A stretch of DNA of 8,808 nucleotides from an uncultured Candidatus Peregrinibacteria bacterium (lineage in GTDB: Bacteria > Patescibacteriota > Gracilibacteria > CAIRYL01). Numbering within the stretch: position 1 is the stretch's first letter; every line of letters begins with the position of its first letter. Positions 1-6,221 of the stretch are shown piece after piece. Both the position numbers and the translations under genes were made by a program. A model generated the notes under the pieces. It worked only from the letters and a program-made list of their open reading frames with translations. It was not told the DNA's origin and searched no databases. The stretch is from contig CAIRYL010000056.1 of NCBI GenBank assembly GCA_903882825.1, forward strand, positions 1 to 8,808, written 5' to 3'.

Positions 1-53
1 CTCACTATTTTATGAAGGACAGCTTCATTATATTTCTTTTGTATTGGTTTTGT

Positions 54-458
54 CTACATGCTCTTTTCAAAATACTCCTGTAAAAATAAAGAGGCAGCCA
101 TATCATCTTTTTTCCCTCTTTGAAATTTTAAAGATTTTCCCATTTGAGAGAGCGAATTTTCTGCTTTTTTACTAGAAAATCGTTCACAATACAGTTCTAC
201 CGGAAGCCCTAAAAAATCTTCTAAATCATCCGAAAAAGATTCATATTTTTGGATATGATCTCCTCTTTTTCCGGAAAGGGGTAACGGGTACCCTACAATT
301 ATTTTTTGAATTTTTTCTTCTTCACAAATTTTCTGAATATTTTCTAAAAGATTTTCAGTGTTTTTTAAAATTTCTCTTGTAAAAGCAACTCCCAGGTCTG
401 TATCCCCCACTGCCAGTCCTATTCGATTTTCTCCGTAATCAATTCCAAGGATCTTCAT
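54..458 (-). CDS. ruvX: Putative pre-16S rRNA nuclease / Holliday junction resolvase-like protein RuvX (YqgF family)
   Basis: The 134-residue product has the RNase H-like YqgF/RuvX fold signature. An N-terminal strand GIDYGENRIGLA carries the first acidic residue (Asp7), VGYPLPLSG lies at 55-63, CERFSS carries Glu92, and KKDDMAAS near the C-terminus carries the last acidic position (Asp118 or Asp119). In the family these acidic residues bind the metal for cleavage. In E. coli YqgF takes part in maturing the 16S rRNA 5' end, and it was also proposed as a resolvase. The length is normal for the family. ATG at 458-456 is the natural start because the GIDYG strand begins three residues in. The stop is TAG. 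No Shine-Dalgarno sequence precedes it: the upstream bases on its strand are a T-run then ATTAACT. It lies downstream of pdxS on the same strand but about 217 bases away, so it is probably transcribed separately. Family assignment is firm; the exact role is inferred. Confidence 0.93.
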   Translation of the reverse strand: MKILGIDYGENRIGLAVGDTDLGVAFTREILKNTENLLENIQKICEEEKIQKIIVGYPLPLSGKRGDHIQKYESFSDDLEDFLGLPVELYCERFSSKKAENSLSQMGKSLKFQRGKKDDMAASLFLQEYFEKSM

Positions 459-486
459 AGTTAATAAAAAAAAAGAAGTATGAAGT

Positions 487-513
487 AAAAAATGATATAA
501 GCATCATTTTTTT
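487..513 (-). terminator. Possible intrinsic terminator of pdxS (A/T-flanked hairpin)
   Basis: A 10-bp perfect inverted repeat pairs AAAAAATGAT (487-496) with ATCATTTTTT (503-512) around a 6-base loop. The arms end in an A-run on one side and a T-run on the other, so it can act in either direction. Only two GC pairs are in the stem, so it would be weak. Its place between the end of pdxS and the start of ruvX fits a pdxS terminator. An operator for ruvX is the alternative. Confidence 0.4.
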
Positions 514-536
514 GTAATATAATACTCCTCCAACAT

Positions 537-578
537 GGAAATCCAGAAATAGAGATTACTTCACCTCGTTCGCAATGA
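537..578. repeat. Degenerate copy of a dispersed palindromic repeat (GAGATTGCTTC...TCGCAATGA type)
   Basis: The stretch contains GGAAATCC, then GAGATTACTTC (552-562), then TCGTTCGCAATGA (566-578). This layout resembles a short non-coding repeat seen between genes in many unrelated bacteria, in which GGCAATCC, GAGATTGCTTCG and CGCAATGA blocks follow one another. The inner arms ATTAC and GCAAT pair with one mismatch (G-U in RNA), leaving a small hairpin. The copy looks decayed. The match is from memory of the repeat type and was not checked by search. Confidence 0.45.
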
Positions 579-675
579 AATGATGTTCTATTTGCCCGTG
601 AGCGCGCTCTATTGCTGGTGATGATCTAGTAAAACTGAGGATATTGATAAATGATGGAAAATTCTTCATTCTCCC

Positions 676-1572
676 CTACCATCCTCGTTCCTCGTATTTT
701 ACCGCAACATCTTTCGAGCAAGTCGAATCCATACAAATTCCTAAATCTTCACTTACTCGAGCAATAACATCTGCATCATTATAGTGTGTAGTGGCTTCTA
801 CAATAGCTTTTGCTCGTTTTTCAGGATTTTCGGATTTAAAAATTCCAGAACCAACAAACACTCCTTCTGTTCCTAATTGCATTAACAGTGCCGCATCGGC
901 TGGTGTGGCGATTCCTCCAGCTGCGAAATTTACAACGGGCAGTTTTCCGATATCTCGCACTAATTCTAAAAGTTCCAATGGCGCTCCGATTTCTTTTCCA
1001 TATCGCACCAGTTCTGCTGTATTTTTCCCTACTAAAGATCGAATTTCTCTATCAATTTTTCTAAAATGAGTAACCGCATTCATCACATCCCCTGTTCCCG
1101 CTTCTCCTTTTGTACGTATAAAAGATGCACCTTCTGCAATTCTTCTGAGCGCTTCTCCTAAATTAGTGGCACCACACACAAATGGGACAGAAAATCCCCA
1201 TTTATCAATATGAAACTCCATATCTGCAGGCGTTAATACTTCACTTTCATCGATATAATCCACTCCTAAACTTTGTAAAACTTGCGCTTCTACAAAATGT
1301 CCAATACGTACTTTTGCCATTACCGGAATACTCACGGCACCCATAATTTCTATAATCATTTTTGGATCAGAAGACCGTGCGACACCGCCATCACGTCGAA
1401 TATCAGAGGGAACACGTTCGAGCGCCATCACCGCCACTGCCCCCGCATCTTCAGCAATGCGCGCTTGTTCGGCATTTACAACATCCATAATCACTCCCCC
1501 TTTTAACATTTTTGCGAGTCCAGCCTTTAGTTCATAACGGTGTACATCTTGAGAAGAAATAACAGGAGACAT
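676..1572 (-). CDS. pdxS: Pyridoxal 5'-phosphate synthase lyase subunit PdxS
   Basis: The 298-residue product is a full-length PdxS (YaaD/SNZ family). This (beta/alpha)8 barrel builds pyridoxal 5'-phosphate from ribose 5-phosphate, glyceraldehyde 3-phosphate and ammonia. Conserved features are VIMDVVN with Asp30, PVMAKVRIGHF with Lys87 (the lysine that binds the pentose), RTKGEAGTG with Lys155 (the second lysine that carries the intermediate), and the phosphate-binding FAAGGIATPADAALLMQLG. The C-terminus ends in the family-typical EERGW. Relative to B. subtilis numbering (Asp24, Lys81, Lys149) all positions shift by six, so the N-terminus is slightly longer. ATG at 1572-1570 has no Shine-Dalgarno; the stop is TAG. 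The glutaminase partner PdxT, usually encoded next door, is absent on both sides: ruvX lies downstream and the divergent dus upstream. Parts of the gene, for example 1370-1460, look richer in G and C than the neighbours. Confidence 0.97.
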   Translation of the reverse strand: MSPVISSQDVHRYELKAGLAKMLKGGVIMDVVNAEQARIAEDAGAVAVMALERVPSDIRRDGGVARSSDPKMIIEIMGAVSIPVMAKVRIGHFVEAQVLQSLGVDYIDESEVLTPADMEFHIDKWGFSVPFVCGATNLGEALRRIAEGASFIRTKGEAGTGDVMNAVTHFRKIDREIRSLVGKNTAELVRYGKEIGAPLELLELVRDIGKLPVVNFAAGGIATPADAALLMQLGTEGVFVGSGIFKSENPEKRAKAIVEATTHYNDADVIARVSEDLGICMDSTCSKDVAVKYEERGW

Positions 1573-1778
1573 AGAAAGGAATAAGAAAAAAAGAATTTTG
1601 AAGAACTTTATGTATACTTTTTAAAAATATAAGAAGCTCAAGCGGTATATTATTGGCATTTATTAATTTTTCAAAAAGTTTTTTAAAATTATAAAATTTA
1701 AGAAATACACAGTGTAAAAAAGTTTCTCTTTCTCAGTATTTTTCTTACTGATACATTTATGATTGTTGTGTTGCGTAT
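1573..1778. promoter_or_regulatory. Divergent intergenic region between pdxS and dus
   Basis: This 206-base, very AT-rich gap separates two genes read in opposite directions, so it must hold both promoters unless one is supplied from far away. For dus a plausible pair is TTTTCA (1668-1673) and TATAAA (1690-1695) with a 16-base spacer. For pdxS, on the minus strand, TTGAAA and TAATAT with a 16-base spacer lie around 1675-1648. Both are only moderate matches in a sequence where such matches arise easily. No riboswitch-like structure was seen. Confidence 0.3.
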
Positions 1779-2834
1779 ATGTCTTTTTGGAATTCCCTTC
1801 CCCAACCTATTTTTGGCATTTCCCCCATGGACGGCATCACGGATGCATCTTTTCGAAAACTCATTGCCACTATTCATCCTGCAAGTGTTACTTTTACAGA
1901 ATTTGTAAATGTAGAAGGGCTCGCAAGGGGTGCGGTAAGCATGTTACGAGCTTTCCAGTTTTCTGAAAAAGAGCGTCCTATAGTAGCTCAAATTTATGGA
2001 ACCGAAGAAGATTCATTTTATAAAAGCGCACTGATGGTATGCGCACTCGGTTTTGATGGAATAGATATTAATATGGGTTGTCCTGCTAAAAAAGTAGAAC
2101 GTCGGGGTGCTGGTGCAGGACTCATCGAAACACCGGGAAAAGCACAAGCTATTATTCGATCGGTACAAAAAGCAAGAGACGATTGGGCAAATGGCATTAC
2201 ACTTTCTGAGGCTGGAATTCGCCCAAAACTTATAACGGCAATACAAGAAATGGAAAAAGAAAAAAAAGTCTTTCCTAAAAAAAATAGAGATCTTCTTCCT
2301 GTTTCAGTGAAAACTCGGATTGGAACTTGTGAAACGTGTATTGAATCTTGGATTCCTACTCTTTTAGAAATGAATATTGATGTTCTTTCGGTACACGGGC
2401 GAACATTAAAGCAAATGTATACAGGAAGTGCGAATTGGAAGATTCTCGCTCGTATTGCTGAAATCGTAAAAAACTCTGGAAAAAATACTCTCTTTTTAGG
2501 GAACGGAGATATAGAAAATTTGGAAGATGGGGAAAAAAAATGTAGAGAAGCCAAAACGAATGGAGCTCTTATTGGGAGGGCACTATTTGGGAATCCTTGG
2601 TTTTTTTCAGGAAAAATACCAAGTCCAATAGAACGCCTTCATATTGCACTTTTACACGCTCAAATATACGAAGAGTGCTTCCCAAGTGCTCCATTTTTCC
2701 CAATGCGAAAACATTTAGGATGGTATGCCAAAGGTTTTAATGGAGCCAGAGAAATGAGGAATGAATGTATGCATAGTAATTCTGCAGAAGAGGTTTTTAA
2801 AATTATAAATACATACGAGCAACACCAAGAATAA
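1779..2834 (+). CDS. dus: tRNA-dihydrouridine synthase (Dus family)
   Basis: The 351-residue product is an FMN-dependent Dus enzyme, which reduces uridines in the tRNA D-loop to dihydrouridine using NAD(P)H. Family signatures are PMDGITD (16-22) at the start of the barrel, DINMGCPAKKV with the catalytic Cys101, VKTRIG with Lys178, and VHGRT with His206. The FMN phosphate site LGNGDIENLEDGE and IGRALFGNPWFF follow, and a helical C-terminal tRNA-binding part ends the protein. Between Cys101 and Lys178 there are 77 residues, clearly more than the roughly 40 usual in DusB-type enzymes. The extra piece falls about at 135-172 (DWANGITL through KKVFPKKNRDLLP). ATG at 1779 follows ATATAAC-poor, SD-less sequence. 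Which Dus subfamily (A, B or C) it belongs to cannot be settled by eye. The next promoter begins three bases after the stop, so dus is probably not part of the downstream unit. Confidence 0.94.
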   Translation: MSFWNSLPQPIFGISPMDGITDASFRKLIATIHPASVTFTEFVNVEGLARGAVSMLRAFQFSEKERPIVAQIYGTEEDSFYKSALMVCALGFDGIDINMGCPAKKVERRGAGAGLIETPGKAQAIIRSVQKARDDWANGITLSEAGIRPKLITAIQEMEKEKKVFPKKNRDLLPVSVKTRIGTCETCIESWIPTLLEMNIDVLSVHGRTLKQMYTGSANWKILARIAEIVKNSGKNTLFLGNGDIENLEDGEKKCREAKTNGALIGRALFGNPWFFSGKIPSPIERLHIALLHAQIYEECFPSAPFFPMRKHLGWYAKGFNGAREMRNECMHSNSAEEVFKIINTYEQHQE

Positions 2835-2836
2835 CA

Positions 2837-2865
2837 TTGATTTTTTACAAAAAAAGCGCTATAAT
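2837..2865 (+). promoter_or_regulatory. Sigma70-type promoter for the exported protein-ftsW-murG unit
   Basis: TTGATT (2837-2842) is followed by a 17-base spacer and a perfect TATAAT (2860-2865). The expected transcription start is about 2872, giving a leader of roughly 23 bases before the ATG at 2895. This is the best promoter match in the window, and it sits in a 60-base gap between two same-strand genes. A perfect 14-bp palindrome overlaps the expected start point (2868-2881). Confidence 0.75.
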
Positions 2866-2867
2866 AG

Positions 2868-2881
2868 AATGAAATTTCATT
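2868..2881. promoter_or_regulatory. Perfect 14-bp palindrome at the expected transcription start
   Basis: AATGAAATTTCATT reads the same on both strands and lies directly after the TATAAT box, followed by a run of T. It could be a repressor-binding site. It could also be a weak terminator for dus, but with no loop and only two GC pairs it would fold poorly. Short AT palindromes also arise by chance in such DNA. Confidence 0.3.
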
Positions 2882-2894
2882 TTTTTAAAAGAAT

Positions 2895-3338
2895 ATGTAT
2901 ACTTTTTCTTTTTTCCAAAATAGCGCAAAAGTTTTTTTAGGATTTTTAATGGGTGCTGGACTTATTTTAGGAAGTGCTACTTTTGCCTTTAGTCTTACGA
3001 GTAAACCACAAAGTGTCACCACTGATACCCCTATTCTTACACTTGCAAACTGGAATAGTCTTTCGAGTGCATTTACACAAATAGAGACCTATTTAAATAC
3101 TTTAGAAAGTGGAATTGTTGTAACTGATACGGGAGTGACGATTAAGAAAAATACAACAGTCAATGGGAATACTCATATTATTGGAGATCTTCAGGTAGAT
3201 GGAACCACTAATTTAAAAAATACAATAGTTAATGGAAATCTTACTATTGTAAACGGTGGTCTTATTATTCCTATTGGAAATCCAACAAGTCCGGTAAATG
3301 GACAAGTCTGGATCGATCCAACAGTAAACATGCAATAA
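2895..3338 (+). CDS. Exported fibre-like protein of unknown function
   Basis: This 147-residue protein is not a family I can name. Residues 13-33 form a hydrophobic segment (a signal peptide or N-terminal anchor), with possible cleavage near ATFAFS. Residues 47-72 (PILTLANWNSLSSAFTQIET and on) look like a short helical or coiled segment; the L-x-x-x-x-W-N-x-L pattern recurs in exported proteins of this kind. From about 80 to 125 come short polar repeats rich in Asn, Gly and Thr (TVNGN, HIIGD, LQVDG, IVNGN, LTIVNG), as expected of a beta-solenoid or fibre stalk. The end, GNPTSPVNGQVWID, recalls a short motif found in phage tail-fibre and related surface proteins. It is the first gene after the strong promoter and lies 26 bases before the next gene. 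AAAAGAAT precedes the ATG; there is no clear Shine-Dalgarno. A role at the cell surface is inferred from the signal segment and repeats only. Confidence 0.72.
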   Translation: MYTFSFFQNSAKVFLGFLMGAGLILGSATFAFSLTSKPQSVTTDTPILTLANWNSLSSAFTQIETYLNTLESGIVVTDTGVTIKKNTTVNGNTHIIGDLQVDGTTNLKNTIVNGNLTIVNGGLIIPIGNPTSPVNGQVWIDPTVNMQ

Positions 3339-3364
3339 AAATATTTTTGCTTACAAAAAAAGAA

Positions 3365-3853
3365 ATGAAATTTTATAAAAATATTATATTGGCAACGGTT
3401 CTCTTTATTTCCATTTTTGCATTCTTTTTTGTGTATTTTGAAAATTTTACGAATGCAGCAGGCGAATCCCCTTCTGCCTTTAAGATAAAAGCAAACAACT
3501 ATATTGTAAATATTACCCTCAGCAAAGATCTTCGAGTATCTCCTGTCCATATATTTTATAATGGAATCACCTATTCGGCGCTTATTGGCGAAGTAACCAA
3601 TCCCAATGCCACACCTATACATATTCAAATTAATAATCATACCTATGCGTTTTTGTCGGGTACACCGTATTGTAGATATTGGAGCGTTCTTGCGACTGCC
3701 ACCAATGCTCATAAATTTAGAAGATGTAAAATTGGAAAATCAGGAATTATTTCTCCTACACCTACTCCTTCTGTAACCACTTGCCAATATTGGGAAAATG
3801 AAGCGACTGCCACTGTAAGAAATAAAATAGATTTTTGTAATATCGCTCAATAA
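3365..3853 (+). CDS. Small exported protein with two cysteine-bounded C-terminal repeats, function unknown
   Basis: No family is recognised. Starting at the ATG at 3365 the protein has 162 residues. An in-frame TTG at 3347 would add six. The ATG is preferred because it follows AAAAAAAGAA and directly precedes a basic-then-hydrophobic signal or anchor (KFYKN then residues 7-25). The middle (about 35-100) is polar and beta-like. The C-terminal third holds two 19-residue copies of the pattern C-[RQ]-Y-W-x3-A-T-A-T-x2-[HN]-K-[FI]-x2-C, at residues 103-121 and 140-158, joined by a Ser/Thr/Pro linker (SPTPTPS). Nine of 19 positions are identical. Each copy starts and ends in Cys, which suggests two disulfide-closed loops outside the membrane. 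It sits between the fibre-like gene and ftsW in one tightly spaced unit, so an envelope role is likely. It could equally be an unrelated passenger. Confidence 0.75.
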   Translation: MKFYKNIILATVLFISIFAFFFVYFENFTNAAGESPSAFKIKANNYIVNITLSKDLRVSPVHIFYNGITYSALIGEVTNPNATPIHIQINNHTYAFLSGTPYCRYWSVLATATNAHKFRRCKIGKSGIISPTPTPSVTTCQYWENEATATVRNKIDFCNIAQ

Positions 3854-3895
3854 TGTAAAAACAAGAATTTGCGCCACTTCACAAAATTCTTCATA

Positions 3896-5164
3896 ATGTT
3901 TTTTGTGATTTCTTGGAAAAATTTTGATTTTTGGCTTTTTGGCGGACTGTGCATTCTTCTTCTTTTTGGAATATGGATGATGAGTTCGGTGAGTGTTTAC
4001 AATTCGTATACAAAGGAAATTATACGTATTTCAAAAGATTTTTGTGAAAAAAGCCAAACCAATACTCCCGATTGCCAAGGAAAAGAAGGGAAAGAGTACG
4101 CTGAATTTTGGTGTGAAGAAAATAATTGTAATGCTCGATATTTAAATAGCCATATTCGAAATGTACTCATAGGATTAGGAGCATTATTTCTGGCGCTTCT
4201 TATTCCCCTTCTTTGGTGGAGATTTTTTTCAGTTTTTTTGTATGCAATAGCGATGCTTCTGCTGATTGTGGTACTTATAAAGCCACTGCAAGGAGAAGGA
4301 TTTAGTGCAAATAATTGGATTTCCATTCCCCTTTTCGGATCATTTCAACCTGTGGAATTTATGAAATTTGCTCTTATTTTTTATTTTTCCTTATGGATGG
4401 AAAAAAAGGAACAAGAAGTACAAACCCTTGAGAGTGGATTTTTACCATTTACTATTTTAGTAGGTATTACCACAATACCCGTTATGGTACAGCCAGATTT
4501 TGGAGGAAGTATTATTCTTATTTTTATTGCCGTTGCCATATTTTTTGTCGCAGGAGGCAGAATCCTTCATTTGGCATACGCCGGCATATTGGGAATGAGC
4601 CTTATTGCACTTGCCTCCACTTTTATTGGATATGTTCGTGAGCGACTTGCTACTTTTTTTGATCCGAGCAAAGCGAGTGAAGCAGCCAGACATCAAATTG
4701 AACAATCATTTTTATCTATTGGAAATGGCGACCTTTTTGGTGCCGGAAACTCGACACAAAGTTTTGGATTTTTGCCAGAAATTCAGGGTGATATGATTTT
4801 CTCTGCGGTAGCAGAACAAGTAGGATTTATAGGAATGATTTTTGTAGTAGGGCTTTATTTTTTTATAGCATATAGAGGGATTGTGATTGCCGAAAAAGCA
4901 CCAGACCGATTTTCAACTTTAGTGGCAACGGGTATTACGGCATGGTTTTTTTCACAAAGTATTGTAAATATGTTGGTAGTAACGGGACTTTTCCCAGTTA
5001 CAGGCATTACACTTCCTTTCCTTTCTTACGGAGGATCTTCCATGTTAATGAGCCTTTTTTCTATGGGAGTTCTTCTTCATATTTCATTCCTTTCTCATGA
5101 AAGTTCTATTCGTAGCGGGGGGAACTGGTGGACACCTTTTTCCGGCCATCGCCGTCGCTCGTAA
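3896..5164 (+). CDS. ftsW: Septal peptidoglycan glycosyltransferase FtsW (SEDS family)
   Basis: This is a multi-pass SEDS-family membrane protein of 422 residues from the ATG at 3896, or 431 from an in-frame TTG at 3869; neither start has a Shine-Dalgarno. SEDS proteins polymerise lipid II into glycan strands. Signatures include NNWISIPLFGSFQPVEFMK, VQPDFGGS, and the extracytoplasmic loop FLPEIQGDMIFSAVAEQVGF. The glutamate and aspartate of the PExxxD motif in that loop match the conserved catalytic region (Asp299 from the ATG). Late motifs are FPVTGITLPFLSYGGSSM. FtsW rather than RodA is inferred from adjacency to murG, as in division and cell wall clusters. The loop after the first membrane segment is unusually long (about 50 residues) and holds four cysteines (FCEKSQ, PDCQ, FWCEENNC). 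The last 22 residues, including a basic HRRR end, are encoded over the start of murG. Confidence 0.93.
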   Translation: MFFVISWKNFDFWLFGGLCILLLFGIWMMSSVSVYNSYTKEIIRISKDFCEKSQTNTPDCQGKEGKEYAEFWCEENNCNARYLNSHIRNVLIGLGALFLALLIPLLWWRFFSVFLYAIAMLLLIVVLIKPLQGEGFSANNWISIPLFGSFQPVEFMKFALIFYFSLWMEKKEQEVQTLESGFLPFTILVGITTIPVMVQPDFGGSIILIFIAVAIFFVAGGRILHLAYAGILGMSLIALASTFIGYVRERLATFFDPSKASEAARHQIEQSFLSIGNGDLFGAGNSTQSFGFLPEIQGDMIFSAVAEQVGFIGMIFVVGLYFFIAYRGIVIAEKAPDRFSTLVATGITAWFFSQSIVNMLVVTGLFPVTGITLPFLSYGGSSMLMSLFSMGVLLHISFLSHESSIRSGGNWWTPFSGHRRRS

Positions 5165-6149
5165 ATTGCAAGAAATAGCACCGGATACAGAAATTCATTT
5201 CGCTATTGCTGATAATGGGCAAGATAGTGACATAATTTCTCATACACCATTTTTATATACCGTTTTTCCTGTAGCGAAATTGAGAAGATATTTTTCACTC
5301 GAAAATGTGCGAGATTTTTTTAGATTCTTTTCTAATATTATAAAAGCATTTTTTTTTCTGAAAAAAAATCGTCCTCATGTAGTTTTTTCAAAAGGAGGAT
5401 TTGTTTCTTTGCCCATTGGCATTTGCGCTAAAATACTGAAAATTCCTCTTTTACTTCATGAAAGTGATAGCACTATGGGGCTTTCTAACAGTATTCTTTC
5501 ACATCTTGCCACTCTGGTATTTTGTGGATTTCCTGGAACTCCATTTCAATATGTTGGAAATCCTGTTCGTGAAGAATTTTTTTGTACGAATACAGAAAAA
5601 CAAAAAAATGAAAGACCCTTTTTGTTAATACTGGGAGGAAGCCAAGGTGCGCAATTTTTAAATGAGTGGATCATAAAAAATGCACCAAAAATAAACACTG
5701 TGGCAGATATTTTACTAGTTTCTGGAAAAAATTTTTCTCCTCCCAAAGGAGTACAAAACCAAAATTTTACGATTGTTCCGTTTTTGTACGAAAATTTTTC
5801 AGAAATTCTTCAAAAATCAGATGTAGTTATTTCTCGTGCAGGAGCAGGAAGTATTTCCGAAATTTCCGCATCACGCAAATGTGCTATTTTAGTTCCGCTC
5901 CCCTCTTCGGCAAATGATCACCAACGAAAAAACGCAAAATTATTTGCATCTCAACAGGCATGCCAAATCTGGGAACAAGAAGAAATGGAAAAATATTCCG
6001 AAACACATCTAAAAAATCTTTTTATTCTCCTTCAAAATTCTGAAAAACGGAAAGAATATGAAGAAAAAATTGCGTTATTTTCTACCCCACATACAGCAGA
6101 AATACTCGCAAAAGAGATTTTAAAAAAACACGACGGGAAGATGACATAA
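5097..6149 (+). CDS. murG: UDP-N-acetylglucosamine--undecaprenyl-PP-MurNAc-pentapeptide GlcNAc transferase MurG
   Basis: This 350-residue GT28-family enzyme acts on the cytoplasmic face of the membrane. It adds GlcNAc from UDP-GlcNAc to lipid I, giving lipid II, the substrate of FtsW. Motifs in order are the N-terminal glycine-rich loop VAGGTGGHLFP (6-16), SKGGFVSLP (98-105), LHESDSTMGLSN (where many homologues have HEQN), VGNPVRE, the second-domain loop LILGGSQGAQFLNE (178-190), and the sugar-nucleotide site SRAGAGSISEISA (246-258) with DHQRKNA (274-280). ATG at 5097 gives the canonical MKVLFVAGGTGGH start, so the 68-base overlap with the ftsW end is required. There is no Shine-Dalgarno, and expression probably depends on ribosomes finishing ftsW. 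The last codons form the left arm of a terminator hairpin. Confidence 0.97.
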   Translation: MKVLFVAGGTGGHLFPAIAVARKLQEIAPDTEIHFAIADNGQDSDIISHTPFLYTVFPVAKLRRYFSLENVRDFFRFFSNIIKAFFFLKKNRPHVVFSKGGFVSLPIGICAKILKIPLLLHESDSTMGLSNSILSHLATLVFCGFPGTPFQYVGNPVREEFFCTNTEKQKNERPFLLILGGSQGAQFLNEWIIKNAPKINTVADILLVSGKNFSPPKGVQNQNFTIVPFLYENFSEILQKSDVVISRAGAGSISEISASRKCAILVPLPSSANDHQRKNAKLFASQQACQIWEQEEMEKYSETHLKNLFILLQNSEKRKEYEEKIALFSTPHTAEILAKEILKKHDGKMT

Positions 6150-6179
6150 GCCTATAAATATTCGTCTTCCTATTTTTTT
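6136..6179 (+). terminator. Intrinsic terminator after murG
   Basis: GGAAGATGA (6136-6144) pairs with TCGTCTTCC (6162-6170) over nine base pairs including one G-U, around a 17-base loop. A T-rich tract (6171-6179) follows. The left arm lies inside the last murG codons and the stop codon is in the loop. It closes the unit that starts at the 2837 promoter and separates it from prfA. Confidence 0.62.
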
Positions 6180-6221
6180 AGTTTTTCCAGTATTATATTT
6201 TTATATTCTCATATAACAGAT

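Noticed and set aside
1..53. Small hairpin ATGAAG-GACAG-CTTCAT (12-28) followed by a T-rich stretch, and an open frame continuing past the ruvX stop to the left edge.
   Set aside because: The stem has six pairs with two GC, and no gene entering from the left on the plus strand is visible. The 17 open codons after the TAG are not unusual by chance and show no recognisable protein.
600..609. GAGCGCGCTC palindrome as an operator.
   Set aside because: It lies far from either gene's start in sequence that looks like repeat debris; nothing supports a regulatory role.
2018..2554. 178-codon minus-strand open frame inside dus.
   Set aside because: It is a shadow of a clearly conserved dus gene; its product has no domain features and no promoter or start signal.
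3337..3348. AAAAATATTTTT palindrome after the fibre-like gene as a terminator.
   Set aside because: It has no GC pairs and no loop, so it would not fold stably, and the next gene starts 17 bases later.
3347..3349. TTG as start of the cysteine-loop protein (and likewise TTG 3869 for ftsW).
   Set aside because: ATG codons lie 18 and 27 bases later and fit the membrane or signal segment well; the TTG codons have no better upstream signal. Not fully excluded.
3191..3712. 173-codon minus-strand open frame across the two small exported genes.
   Set aside because: The plus-strand genes have signal segments, fitting spacing and a promoter. The antisense frame spans the junction of two genes and is compositionally odd.
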